A DNA stretch of 64,000 bases. It comes from Brucella daejeonensis. GTDB lineage: Bacteria; Pseudomonadota; Alphaproteobacteria; Rhizobiales; Rhizobiaceae. The first letter of the stretch is position 1. Every line of letters begins with the position of its first letter. The position numbers were made by a program, and so were the translations under genes. Of the stretch, positions 1-7,468 are shown one piece after another. A model generated the notes under the pieces. It saw nothing but the letters and a program-made list of their open reading frames with translations. It searched no databases and had not been told where the DNA came from. Location: positions 310,001-374,000 of the forward strand of contig NZ_JACIJG010000001.1 in assembly GCF_014199265.1 (NCBI RefSeq), written 5' to 3'.

Positions 1-581
1 TCTATCGGCGGCAGATCGTAACGCAGAACCGGACCGGCGGAAGGAAAGCTCGGCGAATAGAGCGCGCGCGAATCGAGCAGCAGGTTCGCATAGCGATCGT
101 AGATGCGCGCCCTCGTGCTCGTCGGCGAAATCAGCCGCCGCAGCAACGGCGAGACCTTTTCCGGGTTGATCGGAAATTCCCAGTTGTCAAGCGAATCGGG
201 CGAGGGGGTCAGGCTCTGCCCGGCCTGTAGTTCGAGCAGTTTTTCCGGATCGATCATCAGCGAATTCGTATCGACGGTTGCCGATGCGGAAATCGCGCCC
301 GCGATGATCTTGCCCTGCGTGAGCAGGCTTTCGATCTTCGCGTCGATCAGCCCCTCGCGAAACTGGTTCATGTAAAGAATGCCGGAGACAAGCACCGCCA
401 GCGCCGCCAGATTGAGAAACAGGATGCGGCGCGTCAGGCTGGAAAACAGGTGCTGGCCAAGGAATTTGCGAAGGGGCGACAGGAAACGGCGCAGAAACAC
501 CGAGCGTTGCCGTCGCGCCCTGCGTTCCCGCATATCCGATTTCTGGCCGACCAGGCCGTCGTTCCGGGTTTCTGCGACCAT
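1..581 (-). CDS. bvrS: Sensor histidine kinase BvrS/ChvG, N-terminal part (runs off the window)
   Basis: Only about the first 193 codons are present; the gene continues beyond base 1. The translation starts MVAETRNDGLVGQKSD, has a long basic cytoplasmic stretch, then a hydrophobic segment at about residues 52-70 (ILFLNLAALAVLVSGILY), followed by a periplasmic sensor region. The kinase core lies outside the window. It lies 65 bp downstream of bvrR on the same strand, the arrangement of the ChvG-ChvI / BvrS-BvrR envelope-sensing pair of Rhizobiales. In Brucella this pair controls outer-membrane composition and intracellular survival (family knowledge). The identity rests on neighbourhood plus N-terminal architecture, since no catalytic motif is visible. 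The ATG at 581 is the first good start and keeps an open frame to the window edge. Confidence 0.85.
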   Translation of the reverse strand, partial: MVAETRNDGLVGQKSDMRERRARRQRSVFLRRFLSPLRKFLGQHLFSSLTRRILFLNLAALAVLVSGILYMNQFREGLIDAKIESLLTQGKIIAGAISASATVDTNSLMIDPEKLLELQAGQSLTPSPDSLDNWEFPINPEKVSPLLRRLISPTSTRARIYDRYANLLLDSRALYSPSFPSAGPVLRYDLPPI

Positions 582-646
582 GTCGCTCAGTCTGCTCTCG
601 TTAAACTATCGCCAGACCCCAAGGACTGGCGATATGTAATTATCTG

Positions 647-1366
647 TCAGGCCTCGCGGAAGCGATAACCGACGCCATAAAGCGTTTCGATCATCTCGAA
701 ATCGTCGTCAACCGCTTTGAACTTCTTGCGAAGGCGCTTGATATGGCTGTCGATGGTGCGGTCATCCACATAGACCTGCTCATCATAGGCCGCATCCATC
801 AGTGCGTCACGGCTTTTCACCACACCCGGACGCTGCGCCAGCGAATGCAGGATCAGGAATTCGGTGACGGTGAGCGTGACCGGCTCGCCCTTCCAGGTGC
901 AGGTGTGGCGTTCCTGATCCATGACGAGCTGGCCCCGCTCAAGCGATTTTGCCTGCTGTCCGGTCGGCTTGGCCGTGCCGTCACGCGCCGCAACGCGACG
1001 CAGGACCGCCTTGACGCGCTCGACCAGCAGGCGCTGCGAGAACGGCTTGGTGATGAAATCGTCCGCGCCCATCTTGAGGCCGAAAAGCTCGTCGATCTCG
1101 TCGTCCTTGGAGGTCAGAAAGATGACGGGAAGGTCCGACTTCTGACGCAGGCGGCGGAGAAGCTCCATCCCATCCATGCGCGGCATCTTGATATCGAAGA
1201 TCGCAAGATTGGGCGGACGCGCCGTCAGGCCGTCCAGCGCGGATGCGCCATCGGTATAGGTTTCCACCCGGTAGCCTTCCGATTCCAGCGCGATGGACAC
1301 GGAGGTCAGGATGTTGCGGTCGTCGTCGACCAGCGCAATTGTCTGCGTTGCCGAGGCTTCCTTCAT
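647..1366 (-). CDS. bvrR: Response regulator BvrR/ChvI (OmpR family)
   Basis: This is a 239-residue OmpR/PhoB-type transcriptional regulator. The receiver domain spans about residues 8-125, with the acidic cluster VDDD near residue 15, the phospho-acceptor Asp in [10 protein letters not shown] at about residue 57, and the conserved Lys in [10 protein letters not shown] winged-helix DNA-binding domain follows at about 140-237 ([42 protein letters not shown]). It is the partner of the downstream kinase gene at 1-581 and diverges from pckA. In Brucella and relatives this regulator controls envelope and central carbon genes (established for the family). Length and motif order are normal for the family, with no sign of decay. 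Confidence 0.96.
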   Translation of the reverse strand: MKEASATQTIALVDDDRNILTSVSIALESEGYRVETYTDGASALDGLTARPPNLAIFDIKMPRMDGMELLRRLRQKSDLPVIFLTSKDDEIDELFGLKMGADDFITKPFSQRLLVERVKAVLRRVAARDGTAKPTGQQAKSLERGQLVMDQERHTCTWKGEPVTLTVTEFLILHSLAQRPGVVKSRDALMDAAYDEQVYVDDRTIDSHIKRLRKKFKAVDDDFEMIETLYGVGYRFREA

Positions 1367-1779
1367 GCGAACCGTTCTCCTTCAGCTAGCCACCCGGAAT
1401 ATCCGGCTGGGGCGTCTTTCAGCCGCCGGAATACCGGCGAATTACCGACCGAGCGCCTGATTGCGCTTCGATATTAGTATAATGAGCCCGCTTGTGCAGT
1501 ACAAATTAGGTACAAAATGTGGCGGCTTCCCAGGAAGCCGCAAAACGCTTCTTGACGAATCGCGGCCTGGTTAACGCGCTCCCCGCCGAAAATCCCCCAT
1601 TGCCCCGGCTCGTAACGCTCAGGTTAACCGATTTAAAAAAATTTTAAAATTTTTAAATCGATTAAATGTTTGAATTGTCACGATTAATCTGTTTCTGACT
1701 GCCATCCTCTGTTTCGCGCCCAATCGGAAGGGCTGGAAAAGAGAGCTATCAATCTGTCAAACGGACATGCGGAGACACC
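1367..1779. promoter_or_regulatory. Divergent bvrR / pckA intergenic region
   Basis: This 413-bp gap holds no convincing gene. It must carry the promoters of bvrR (minus) and pckA (plus). Two similar palindromic motifs, CCGGAATATCCGG at 1394-1406 and CCGGAATACCGG at 1426-1437, begin 32 bp apart upstream of bvrR. A very AT-rich, near-palindromic block (CGATTTAAAAA ... TTTTTAAATCG) lies at 1629-1660 on the pckA side. The visible structure suggests regulator binding, but which protein binds is not known from sequence. Confidence 0.55.
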
Positions 1780-3390
1780 ATGAAAGAGACCGGCATTCAC
1801 AACACGGCCGCTTCGATTGCGACTTCTGGACTGAAGGAACTCTCCGCAGTCTTTTACAATCTGGGACCGGCACGGCTCTATGAAGAGACGATCCGTCGCG
1901 GCGAGGCCGAACTGACGGCACAGGGCGCGGTCGTTGCCCGCACCGGCCAGCATACGGGCCGTTCGCCGAAAGACAAATTCGTCGTGCGCGACGCCACCAC
2001 CGAAGACAATGTCTGGTGGGACAACAACAAGCCGATGACGCCGGAAGCCTTCGATCTTCTTCATGCCGACTTCATCGAACATGCCAAGGCCAAGGATCTT
2101 TTCGTTCAGGATCTCATCGGCGGCGCCGATGCCGACAACAAGATCAATGCCCGCGTCATCACCGAATATGCCTGGCATTCGCTGTTCATCCGCAACCTGC
2201 TGATCCGTCCGGCTCAGGAAGACCTTGCTTCCTACGTGCCGGAAATGACGATTATCGACCTGCCATCCTTCAAGGCCGACCCGGAACGCCATGGCGTGCG
2301 CAGCGAAACCGTGATCGCGGTCGATCTCGCCCGCCGCATCGTTCTGATCGGCGGCACGTCCTATGCCGGTGAAATCAAGAAGTCGGTCTTCACCGCGCTC
2401 AACTACATCCTGCCTGCCAAGGGCGTGATGCCGATGCACTGCTCGGCCAACGAAGGCCCGAACGGCGACACCGCCGTGTTCTTCGGCCTGTCCGGCACCG
2501 GCAAGACCACGCTTTCGGCCGATCCGAGCCGCACGCTGATCGGTGACGACGAACATGGCTGGGGCGAACATGGCGTCTTCAATTTCGAAGGCGGCTGCTA
2601 TGCCAAGACCATCCGCCTTTCGGCGGAAGCAGAACCGGAAATCTACGCCACGACGCAGCGTTTCGGCACCGTGCTTGAAAACGTCGTTCTCGACGAAAAC
2701 CGCCAGCCGGACTTCGACGACGGTTCGCTGACCGAAAACACCCGTTGCGCCTATCCGCTGGACTTCATTCCGAACGCCTCGAAGACCGGCACCGGCGGCC
2801 AGCCGAAGAACATCATCATGCTCACCGCCGACGCTTTCGGCGTGATGCCTCCGATCGCCAAGCTGACGCCTGCGCAGGCCATGTACCACTTCCTGTCCGG
2901 CTACACGGCCAAGGTTGCAGGCACCGAAAAGGGCGTCACCGAGCCGGAAGCCACTTTCTCGACCTGCTTCGGCGCTCCGTTCATGCCACGCCATCCGTCG
3001 GAATACGGCAATCTGCTGCGCAAGCTGATCGCCGAACACAAGGTGGATTGCTGGCTGGTCAACACCGGCTGGACCGGCGGCGCCTATGGCGTCGGCAAGC
3101 GCATGCCGATCAAGGCAACCCGCGCGCTTCTGGCCGCAGCCCTCGATGGTTCGCTGAACAATGCGGAATTCCGCACCGACCCGAATTTCGGCTTCGCCGT
3201 TCCGGTCGATGTACCGGGCGTGGACAAGTCCATTCTCGATCCGCGTTCGACCTGGGCCGACAAGGCCGCCTATGACGTGCAGGCCAAGAAGCTTGTCGAT
3301 ATGTTCGTGACGAATTTCGGCAAGTTCGAAAGCCATGTCGATCACGAAGTGAAGGATGCCGCACCGGCCGTTCGCGTCGCTGCCGAATAA
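1780..3390 (+). CDS. pckA: Phosphoenolpyruvate carboxykinase (ATP)
   Basis: A 536-residue ATP-dependent PEP carboxykinase, catalysing oxaloacetate + ATP to PEP + CO2 + ADP, the first committed step of gluconeogenesis, in the cytosol. Visible signatures are [14 protein letters not shown] near residue 55, the kinase-1a loop [14 protein letters not shown] near 240 (P-loop), LIGDDEHGW with the metal-binding acidic pair, and the C-terminal NTGWTGG and [11 protein letters not shown]. Length is normal for the ATP-type enzyme and there is no internal stop. It diverges from the bvrR/bvrS operon, a conserved arrangement in Rhizobiales. A GC-rich hairpin plus T-run follows the stop. Start choice: ATG at 1780 with purine-rich GCGGAGACACC just upstream. 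Confidence 0.97.
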   Translation: MKETGIHNTAASIATSGLKELSAVFYNLGPARLYEETIRRGEAELTAQGAVVARTGQHTGRSPKDKFVVRDATTEDNVWWDNNKPMTPEAFDLLHADFIEHAKAKDLFVQDLIGGADADNKINARVITEYAWHSLFIRNLLIRPAQEDLASYVPEMTIIDLPSFKADPERHGVRSETVIAVDLARRIVLIGGTSYAGEIKKSVFTALNYILPAKGVMPMHCSANEGPNGDTAVFFGLSGTGKTTLSADPSRTLIGDDEHGWGEHGVFNFEGGCYAKTIRLSAEAEPEIYATTQRFGTVLENVVLDENRQPDFDDGSLTENTRCAYPLDFIPNASKTGTGGQPKNIIMLTADAFGVMPPIAKLTPAQAMYHFLSGYTAKVAGTEKGVTEPEATFSTCFGAPFMPRHPSEYGNLLRKLIAEHKVDCWLVNTGWTGGAYGVGKRMPIKATRALLAAALDGSLNNAEFRTDPNFGFAVPVDVPGVDKSILDPRSTWADKAAYDVQAKKLVDMFVTNFGKFESHVDHEVKDAAPAVRVAAE

Positions 3391-3418
3391 TCGGGACCGA
3401 TCCTGAAGAGGAGGGAAG

Positions 3419-3446
3419 AGCCCGGCTGAAAGGCCGGGTTTTTCTT
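3419..3446 (+). terminator. Rho-independent terminator after pckA
   Basis: CCCGGC (3421-3426) and GCCGGG (3433-3438) form a GC stem with a short loop, followed directly by TTTTTCTTTT. It lies 30 bp after the pckA stop. Confidence 0.85.
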
Positions 3447-3484
3447 TTGTATAAGAGACGCAAAGCGGTATATCTCTCCATGCC

Positions 3485-3922
3485 ATGGAAGAGAACCGGA
3501 ACATCATCCGCATCACCAGACGCCTGACGATCCGCGAGGAGGATCTGGAGGAAAGCTTCATTCGCGCCTCCGGTCCCGGCGGGCAGAACGTCAACAAGGT
3601 TTCGACCGCGGTGCAATTGCGTTTTCGCGCAGCCCGCTCCGGCCTGCCGGAAGATATTCTAACCCGCCTGTTCAAGCTTGCCGGTCAGCGCGGCACCAAG
3701 GACGGCGATGTACTCATCGAGGCCAATCGCTTCCGCACCCAGGAACGCAACCGCGAGGATGCGCGCGCAAGGCTGATCGCGCTGATCGCCAAGGCAGCGG
3801 AACCACCACCGCCGCCGCGCAAGAAAACCAGACCCACCAAAGGTTCCGTCGAGCGGCGGCTGAAGGCCAAGTCAGGCCGCGCCGACATCAAGAAGGGCAG
3901 GGGCAAGGTTTCCTTCGACTGA
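3485..3922 (+). CDS. arfB: Peptidyl-tRNA hydrolase ArfB (YaeJ-type ribosome rescue)
   Basis: A 145-residue class-I release-factor-like protein. It carries the GGQ motif in SGPGGQNVNKVSTAV (about residues 31-45), which catalyses peptidyl-tRNA hydrolysis. It lacks the codon-recognition domains of RF1/RF2 and has a long basic C-terminal tail (KKTRPTKGSVERRLKAKSGR) that in ArfB inserts into the empty mRNA channel of stalled ribosomes. It therefore most likely rescues non-stop ribosomes. Length and tail are typical. It follows the pckA terminator, so it probably has its own promoter. The accessory island begins immediately after its stop codon. Confidence 0.93.
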   Translation: MEENRNIIRITRRLTIREEDLEESFIRASGPGGQNVNKVSTAVQLRFRAARSGLPEDILTRLFKLAGQRGTKDGDVLIEANRFRTQERNREDARARLIALIAKAAEPPPPPRKKTRPTKGSVERRLKAKSGRADIKKGRGKVSFD

Positions 3923-3934
3923 ACAGATGAGGAT

Positions 3935-4051
3935 GGGCATTGCCACAATCTCACGCGGAAATCGAAAACCCTTCAACCGGGGAAAAGCGCTTGGTAATTT
4001 CATGGGGCATCAATAACCAAAATGCCGCCATCAAACAACTTGGCAATGCCC
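3935..4051 (-). mobile_element. IS6-like insertion sequence remnant (about 117 bp, internally deleted)
   Basis: The element is bounded by perfect 11-bp inverted repeats, GGGCATTGCCA at 3935-3945 and TGGCAATGCCC at 4041-4051. Inside, on the minus strand from ATG at 4003, the reading is MKLPSAFPRLKGFRFPRE, which resembles the N-terminus of IS6-family transposases (KGxxFPxEIV). The reading frame then runs straight into the other inverted repeat. It thus looks like an IS6-family element that lost nearly all of its transposase gene, or a MITE derived from one. The family assignment is by remembered motif and needs a database check; the inverted repeats are seen directly. Confidence 0.6.
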
Positions 4052-4219
4052 CGTGGAGTGCTGCCTGGGCACAAGGCCAAGCCAGGCAGCAAAATTCCGA
4101 CCGCTCTTAAATGCGCGAAGATCTGGAGCAAATGCGAGGATCGCGCCGGCGGTTACGGGTCCGACGCCGGGAACGGTGCAAAGTCGACGCATATCTTCAT
4201 CTCCTTCAACTACCTTGAA
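4000..4219 (-). pseudogene. IS110/IS116-type transposase C-terminal fragment
   Basis: Read on the minus strand, this stretch encodes TVPGVGPVTAGAILAFAP and then RNFAAWLGLVPRQHSTGG. These are hallmark motifs of the transposase_20 (IS116/IS110/IS902) C-terminal domain, where PGVGPxTA is the helix-hairpin-helix-like part. The conserved block stops exactly where the inverted repeat of the IS6-like element starts (4051), so the second element seems to have inserted into this one. The 5' part is missing: an in-frame stop lies just upstream of the phenylalanine at about 4219, and no N-terminal DEDD domain is visible. It is a non-functional relic. Confidence 0.75.
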
Positions 4220-4270
4220 TCAGAATTCCAACAAATTGGGAATCCATAAATGCAGACAGTGCCTAGCCGC

Positions 4271-5206
4271 CTACAATTCATCCCTCGGAAAATACGAATA
4301 AAAACTCTGTATCTCAATACCCATACGTTTTGCCTCTGGACACACGGCCTCATTGTTCACTGTAGGCAAATCAGCATCAACTCCGGCCTTGGGTGTTTTG
4401 ATTTTATACATCGGGTGACCCTTGGCGTCCGCGACCTCTGTCCATTGAGACGCAACCAACGGGTAAACAGACGTCTTTTTCATGAGTATAACCATCCTAT
4501 TCGCTATAGTGTGTAGTGAGTTCCTGGCCATTCCTGGGGCTGAATCTAAGTATTCATTCATTCTGTTATAAATTTCAGATAAACGATTATATGCATCCTG
4601 ACCGACAATTACATTAGAATTGATCTCAAAACCTTCGCCAGGATCGTCGACACGAAAGTCTGATGAGGGCCCAACAAACAGATTAAAGGGCATCCATGAA
4701 TACCATTCCTGGAAAGAATCAAAACCTTCAACTCGAGCTGCAGTATTGTCATTTCGTGCATCGCCACCGGCTATCGCGAAAGAAACATTCGCCGCTTGAT
4801 TGCCATTTGCAATGCTGGCAGAATTGCAGCGATCATTTGGGTTCACATTCGCCGCAAAACTAGAAAGTTTTACCGCAAAACTATTAAAAAAAAATTTAAA
4901 TTGCTCCAGTTCACCATTACTCACAATTTTATTATAAAACGCAACTAGTGTATTAAGTGGAATAATATGATGTCGCGATAGATTGACTGGATATTCTGAG
5001 CCGCGCCCAAAGTCCGTAAGTTCCCTGTTTGCGTTCTCCAAGGGCAAATATGGCTGATCAGCCCTGTCGGAAGCAAAGTTAAGATTATAACCGCTGCGAG
5101 TAATCCTTGCAGGAGCGTCACCGTTTGCAAAGGAACTCCCCGTTGGAAGAACAAATAAAGAAGGAGCCGCTAAAATTACAATAATAGTATCTTTTATGCT
5201 TTTCAT
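4271..5206 (-). CDS. Secreted protein with HHIIP (HNH-like) motif and C-terminal RDEL; candidate toxin A subunit
   Basis: A 311-residue protein from the ATG at 5206 (an alternative ATG at 5218 adds four residues; GGATGTAATT before 5206 favours the shorter form). It has a signal peptide at about 1-26 (hydrophobic TIIVILAAPSLFVLP). The motif SRHHIIPLNTL at about 77-87 resembles the histidine-rich strand of HNH/ββα-metal nucleases. A later block, FNLFVGPSSDFRVDDPG at about 174-190, may supply the Asn and other active-site residues. Only two cysteines are present, at about 127 and 289. The last residues are FPRDEL, i.e. an RDEL ending like that of E. coli heat-labile toxin A and related to KDEL of cholera toxin. 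It lies downstream, on the same strand, of a small secreted B-subunit-like gene (5646-5981). The sequence is AT-rich relative to its neighbours and flanked by IS relics. I do not recognise a named family; the nuclease and toxin roles are inference. Confidence 0.6.
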   Translation of the reverse strand: MKSIKDTIIVILAAPSLFVLPTGSSFANGDAPARITRSGYNLNFASDRADQPYLPLENANRELTDFGRGSEYPVNLSRHHIIPLNTLVAFYNKIVSNGELEQFKFFFNSFAVKLSSFAANVNPNDRCNSASIANGNQAANVSFAIAGGDARNDNTAARVEGFDSFQEWYSWMPFNLFVGPSSDFRVDDPGEGFEINSNVIVGQDAYNRLSEIYNRMNEYLDSAPGMARNSLHTIANRMVILMKKTSVYPLVASQWTEVADAKGHPMYKIKTPKAGVDADLPTVNNEAVCPEAKRMGIEIQSFYSYFPRDEL

Positions 5207-5239
5207 AATTACATCCATTTAATAATATATTTCATATTA

Positions 5240-5379
5240 GAGCGCCGATCTGATTGGATCAGATTGGCGCTCCAGAGCTGTTTCATTTAAATTGGAGTCA
5301 TTGGAGCCGCCCTATCCATTAGTTTTTACGCATATCTTTATCCCGAAACCGATTCCCACTTTCGGGAGACATGCTCTAA
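5240..5379. repeat. Bru-RS-like palindromic repeat
   Basis: A 33-bp inverted repeat at 5240-5272 (GAGCGCC-ATCTGAT ... ATCAGAT-GGCGCTC) is followed by TTTTTACGCATATCTTTATC, then a C/G hairpin (cccgaaacc ... actttcggg) ending in GACATGCTCTA at 5369-5379. The second half matches the repeat at 18350-18457 and the one at about 54550-54611 nearly word for word, so it is one of a dispersed family. The name Bru-RS comes from knowledge of Brucella genomes. Confidence 0.7.
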
Positions 5380-5389
5380 CACTCGCCCA

Positions 5390-5620
5390 TCTGTTCGCCG
5401 ATCGGCGTTATGTCGGAGAAACACTAGAAGACGCTCTGCATGAAGGCCAACTATTGAAATTCTCAAGCGCCTCGCGGCGCAAGGGGTTTCGCGGTCGCGC
5501 GCACGGATGGGTTGTCGAGCGAAGGCCGTCTAGCTTGGACGATGCCGACGCCTTACCAAGGGTTATGAGGCCATCATTGCGACTGCTGATGGCCTCAATC
5601 CGCCGTGTGGTTAGGTTTAC
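5390..5620 (+). pseudogene. IS5-family transposase C-terminal relic (frameshifted)
   Basis: On the plus strand one frame reads RRYVGETLEDALHEG ... KGFRGRAHGWVVER. After a frameshift the neighbouring frame reads LGRCRRLTKGYEAIIATA. Together these reproduce the usual C-terminal order of IS5/IS427-group transposases (ADRGYVG, WVVERTFAWLGRCRRLxKDYE). A TAG precedes the second block and no N-terminal part or terminal repeats are visible. It is a decayed fragment lying between the two secreted-protein genes. Confidence 0.72.
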
Positions 5621-5645
5621 CGTAATACATTGAAATCAATAATTA

Positions 5646-5981
5646 TTAATTCACAATGCCAAATATAATTGAGCCAAAATTATTATTACTGTCACAGTAT
5701 AGTGATACCGGCACTTGTGATTGGTAGGCGGATAAAACGAGAGACAATGTCGCCTTCCCTGCATCTGTGTTTGTATAATAAGATGAAAACATTTCAGATT
5801 GATGTCCGTTGGACGTTACAACACCAATACGAAGTTGATCACTTCCACCCCAATTTTGTTTAATATAGTTAATCTGTAAATTATCAGCTACATAGCCCTT
5901 ACTTGGGCAAATTGTACCATCAGCGTACGCGCTTGTTGATGATACAAATGCTATTATTGCTGTAATGAATATGCTTTTCAT
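5646..5981 (-). CDS. Small secreted protein resembling AB5-toxin B subunits (candidate)
   Basis: A 111-residue protein with a clear signal peptide (MKSIFITAIIAFVSSTSAYA, probable cleavage after residue 20), leaving about 91 mature residues. It has just two cysteines, at 25 and 96, suited to one disulfide. The mature part has the pattern of a short OB-fold B subunit: alternating β segments (LQINYI, QLRIGVVTS), then an amphipathic helix (AGKATLSLVLSAYQSQ) followed by PVSLYCD and a final hydrophobic strand (GSIIFGIV). The same order, helix then G/PVxhY then final strand, is seen in SubB/PltB-type subunits as I remember them. AAGGTAAAATA precedes the ATG at 5981. It is upstream and co-oriented with the RDEL-ending gene. 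The similarity is weak and by eye; a generic small secreted protein is possible. Confidence 0.5.
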   Translation of the reverse strand: MKSIFITAIIAFVSSTSAYADGTICPSKGYVADNLQINYIKQNWGGSDQLRIGVVTSNGHQSEMFSSYYTNTDAGKATLSLVLSAYQSQVPVSLYCDSNNNFGSIIFGIVN

Positions 5982-6148
5982 TATTTTACCTTCATAAATA
6001 TAATTAAGTTAAGCAGTTCAAGAATTTTCTACACAATTTTAAATGAAAATATTTGAATTGCATAATCATACTACTCGTTTGAGACGTCGAAAATCAACCT
6101 GTTAATAATCGGGGAGGGCATGGTGGATTCCAACCTGCAAAATCTCTA

Positions 6149-7117
6149 TCAGATTTTGCGAAGCGCCACTTCCTCGATCAGATGATCGCTGCCCTTGCGC
6201 AGGATCAGATCGGCACGCGGACGCGTGGGCAGGATATTCTCGCGCAGGTTCTTCATGTTGATATTGTTCCACAGGCCTTCACCGATGGAGCGCGCCGCAT
6301 CCTCCGAAAGCTGCGAATAGCGATGGAAGAAGGATTGCGGATTGACGAATGCCGTCTCGCGCAAACGCATGAAGCGGTCAATATACCATTTGTGCACCAG
6401 CTCCGCATCCGCGTCGATATAGATCGAAAAATCGAAGAAATCGGAGACGAAGGGCACCATCTTTCCGTCTTCGGGCAGATCGCGCACCTGAAGCACATTG
6501 ATGCCCTCGAAGATCAGAATATCCGGCTTGTCGACGATCTGGTATTCGCCGGGCATTATGTCATAGCTCAGATGCGAATAAAGCGGCGCGCGCACATGGC
6601 CCATCCCGGCCTTGATCGCCGACAGAAAACGCAGGACCGCGCCGACATCGTAGCTTTCGGGAAAGCCCTTGCGCTCCATCATGTTCTGCTCGCGCAGGAC
6701 GGCATTGGGATAGAGAAAGCCGTCCGTCGTCACCAGATCGACCTTGGGGCTTGAAGGCCAGCGCGCCAGAAGCTCTTTCAGGATACGCGCCGTGGTGGAT
6801 TTTCCGACCGCCACCGAACCGGCAATGCCGATGATAAAGGGCGTCTTGAAGCGCTCTTCCATATTGAGGAATTGCTGGCGCTGGCGGAACAGGAGCTGGC
6901 TTGCCTCGACGTGGGCATAAAGCAGTCGGGACAGCGACAGATAGATGCGCCGCACTTCGTCAAGATCGATCGGATCGCCCAGCGAGCGCAGCCGCTTGAC
7001 TTCCTCATAGGTCAGGGTGAGGGGCGTGTCCGCACGAAATCCGGCCCATTCCTGCGCCGAAAAGAAGCGATAGGGCGAGTAACGCGACGGCGTTAGCTGA
7101 TCGACTTTTTCCCACAT
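6149..7117 (-). CDS. coaA: Pantothenate kinase, type I
   Basis: A 322-residue bacterial type-I pantothenate kinase (pantothenate + ATP to 4'-phosphopantothenate), the first and controlling step of CoA synthesis, cytosolic. Visible features are the N-terminal [16 protein letters not shown], the P-loop [17 protein letters not shown] at about residues 97-113, [19 protein letters not shown], and [11 protein letters not shown]. Length is typical. It begins 6 bp after hisE and so is the last gene of the his operon, an arrangement seen in other Rhizobiales. The AT-rich island lies beyond its stop codon, so this gene marks the right boundary of the accessory segment. Confidence 0.96.
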   Translation of the reverse strand: MWEKVDQLTPSRYSPYRFFSAQEWAGFRADTPLTLTYEEVKRLRSLGDPIDLDEVRRIYLSLSRLLYAHVEASQLLFRQRQQFLNMEERFKTPFIIGIAGSVAVGKSTTARILKELLARWPSSPKVDLVTTDGFLYPNAVLREQNMMERKGFPESYDVGAVLRFLSAIKAGMGHVRAPLYSHLSYDIMPGEYQIVDKPDILIFEGINVLQVRDLPEDGKMVPFVSDFFDFSIYIDADAELVHKWYIDRFMRLRETAFVNPQSFFHRYSQLSEDAARSIGEGLWNNINMKNLRENILPTRPRADLILRKGSDHLIEEVALRKI

Positions 7118-7123
7118 GAATAT

Positions 7124-7447
7124 TCAGCCCTTTGAGCGCCCCGCTTTTTCCTCAAGGCCTGTCTGCGTCGTGCGGCGGCGCAATTCTGCAAGAACCTCCT
7201 CCAGCGGAACGCCAGCGATCTTCCAGACCACCAGAAGGTGATAAAGCAGATCGGCACTTTCTGAAATCACGCCTGCGCGGTCGCCGGATACGGCGGCAAT
7301 CACGGTTTCCACCGCTTCCTCGCCCAGCTTCTGCGATGCCTTGGTCTGGCCCTTGGCGACAAGGCTTGCCGTATAGGACGATCCGTCCGTCACGCAGGCG
7401 CGCTCGGTCACAATGCGTTCAAGGTCGGAAAGCGTAAACTCGCTCAT
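7124..7447 (-). CDS. hisE: Phosphoribosyl-ATP pyrophosphatase
   Basis: A 107-residue HisE, which hydrolyses phosphoribosyl-ATP to phosphoribosyl-AMP, step two of histidine synthesis. The conserved MazG-like helices are visible: [29 protein letters not shown] (contacts Mg through the Glu cluster) and [15 protein letters not shown]. Length is typical of a stand-alone HisE; HisI is not in this window. It sits between hisF and coaA in the same operon. Confidence 0.95.
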   Translation of the reverse strand: MSEFTLSDLERIVTERACVTDGSSYTASLVAKGQTKASQKLGEEAVETVIAAVSGDRAGVISESADLLYHLLVVWKIAGVPLEEVLAELRRRTTQTGLEEKAGRSKG

Positions 7448-7468
7448 CGTGGTATTTCCTATGTATTG

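Larger units (their letters stand above)
3923..4270. other. IS-relic junction region after arfB
   Basis: This 348-bp stretch has no intact gene. It consists of a short element bounded by 11-bp inverted repeats (3935-4051) joined to an IS110-type transposase remnant (see both entries), plus about 50 bp of unassigned AT-rich sequence before the end of the secreted-protein gene at 4271. Confidence 0.7.
5207..5645. other. Gap between the two secreted-protein genes: palindromic repeat plus IS5 relic
   Basis: This 439-bp gap contains no intact gene. From left to right it holds an AT-rich leader that may drive the 4271-5206 gene, a Bru-RS-like palindromic element (5240-5379) and a degraded IS5-family transposase fragment (about 5390-5620). 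The two secreted-protein genes may once have been adjacent and been separated by these insertions. Confidence 0.6.

Noticed and set aside
1684-3675. A 663-codon open frame on the minus strand opposite pckA
   Set aside because: It covers the clear pckA gene and part of arfB, and its composition (Arg/Gly/His-rich) is that of an antisense shadow in GC-rich DNA. No family motif is seen.
4022-4301. Short plus-strand open frames before the RDEL gene
   Set aside because: They read antisense through the IS110 and IS6-like remnants and have no independent support.
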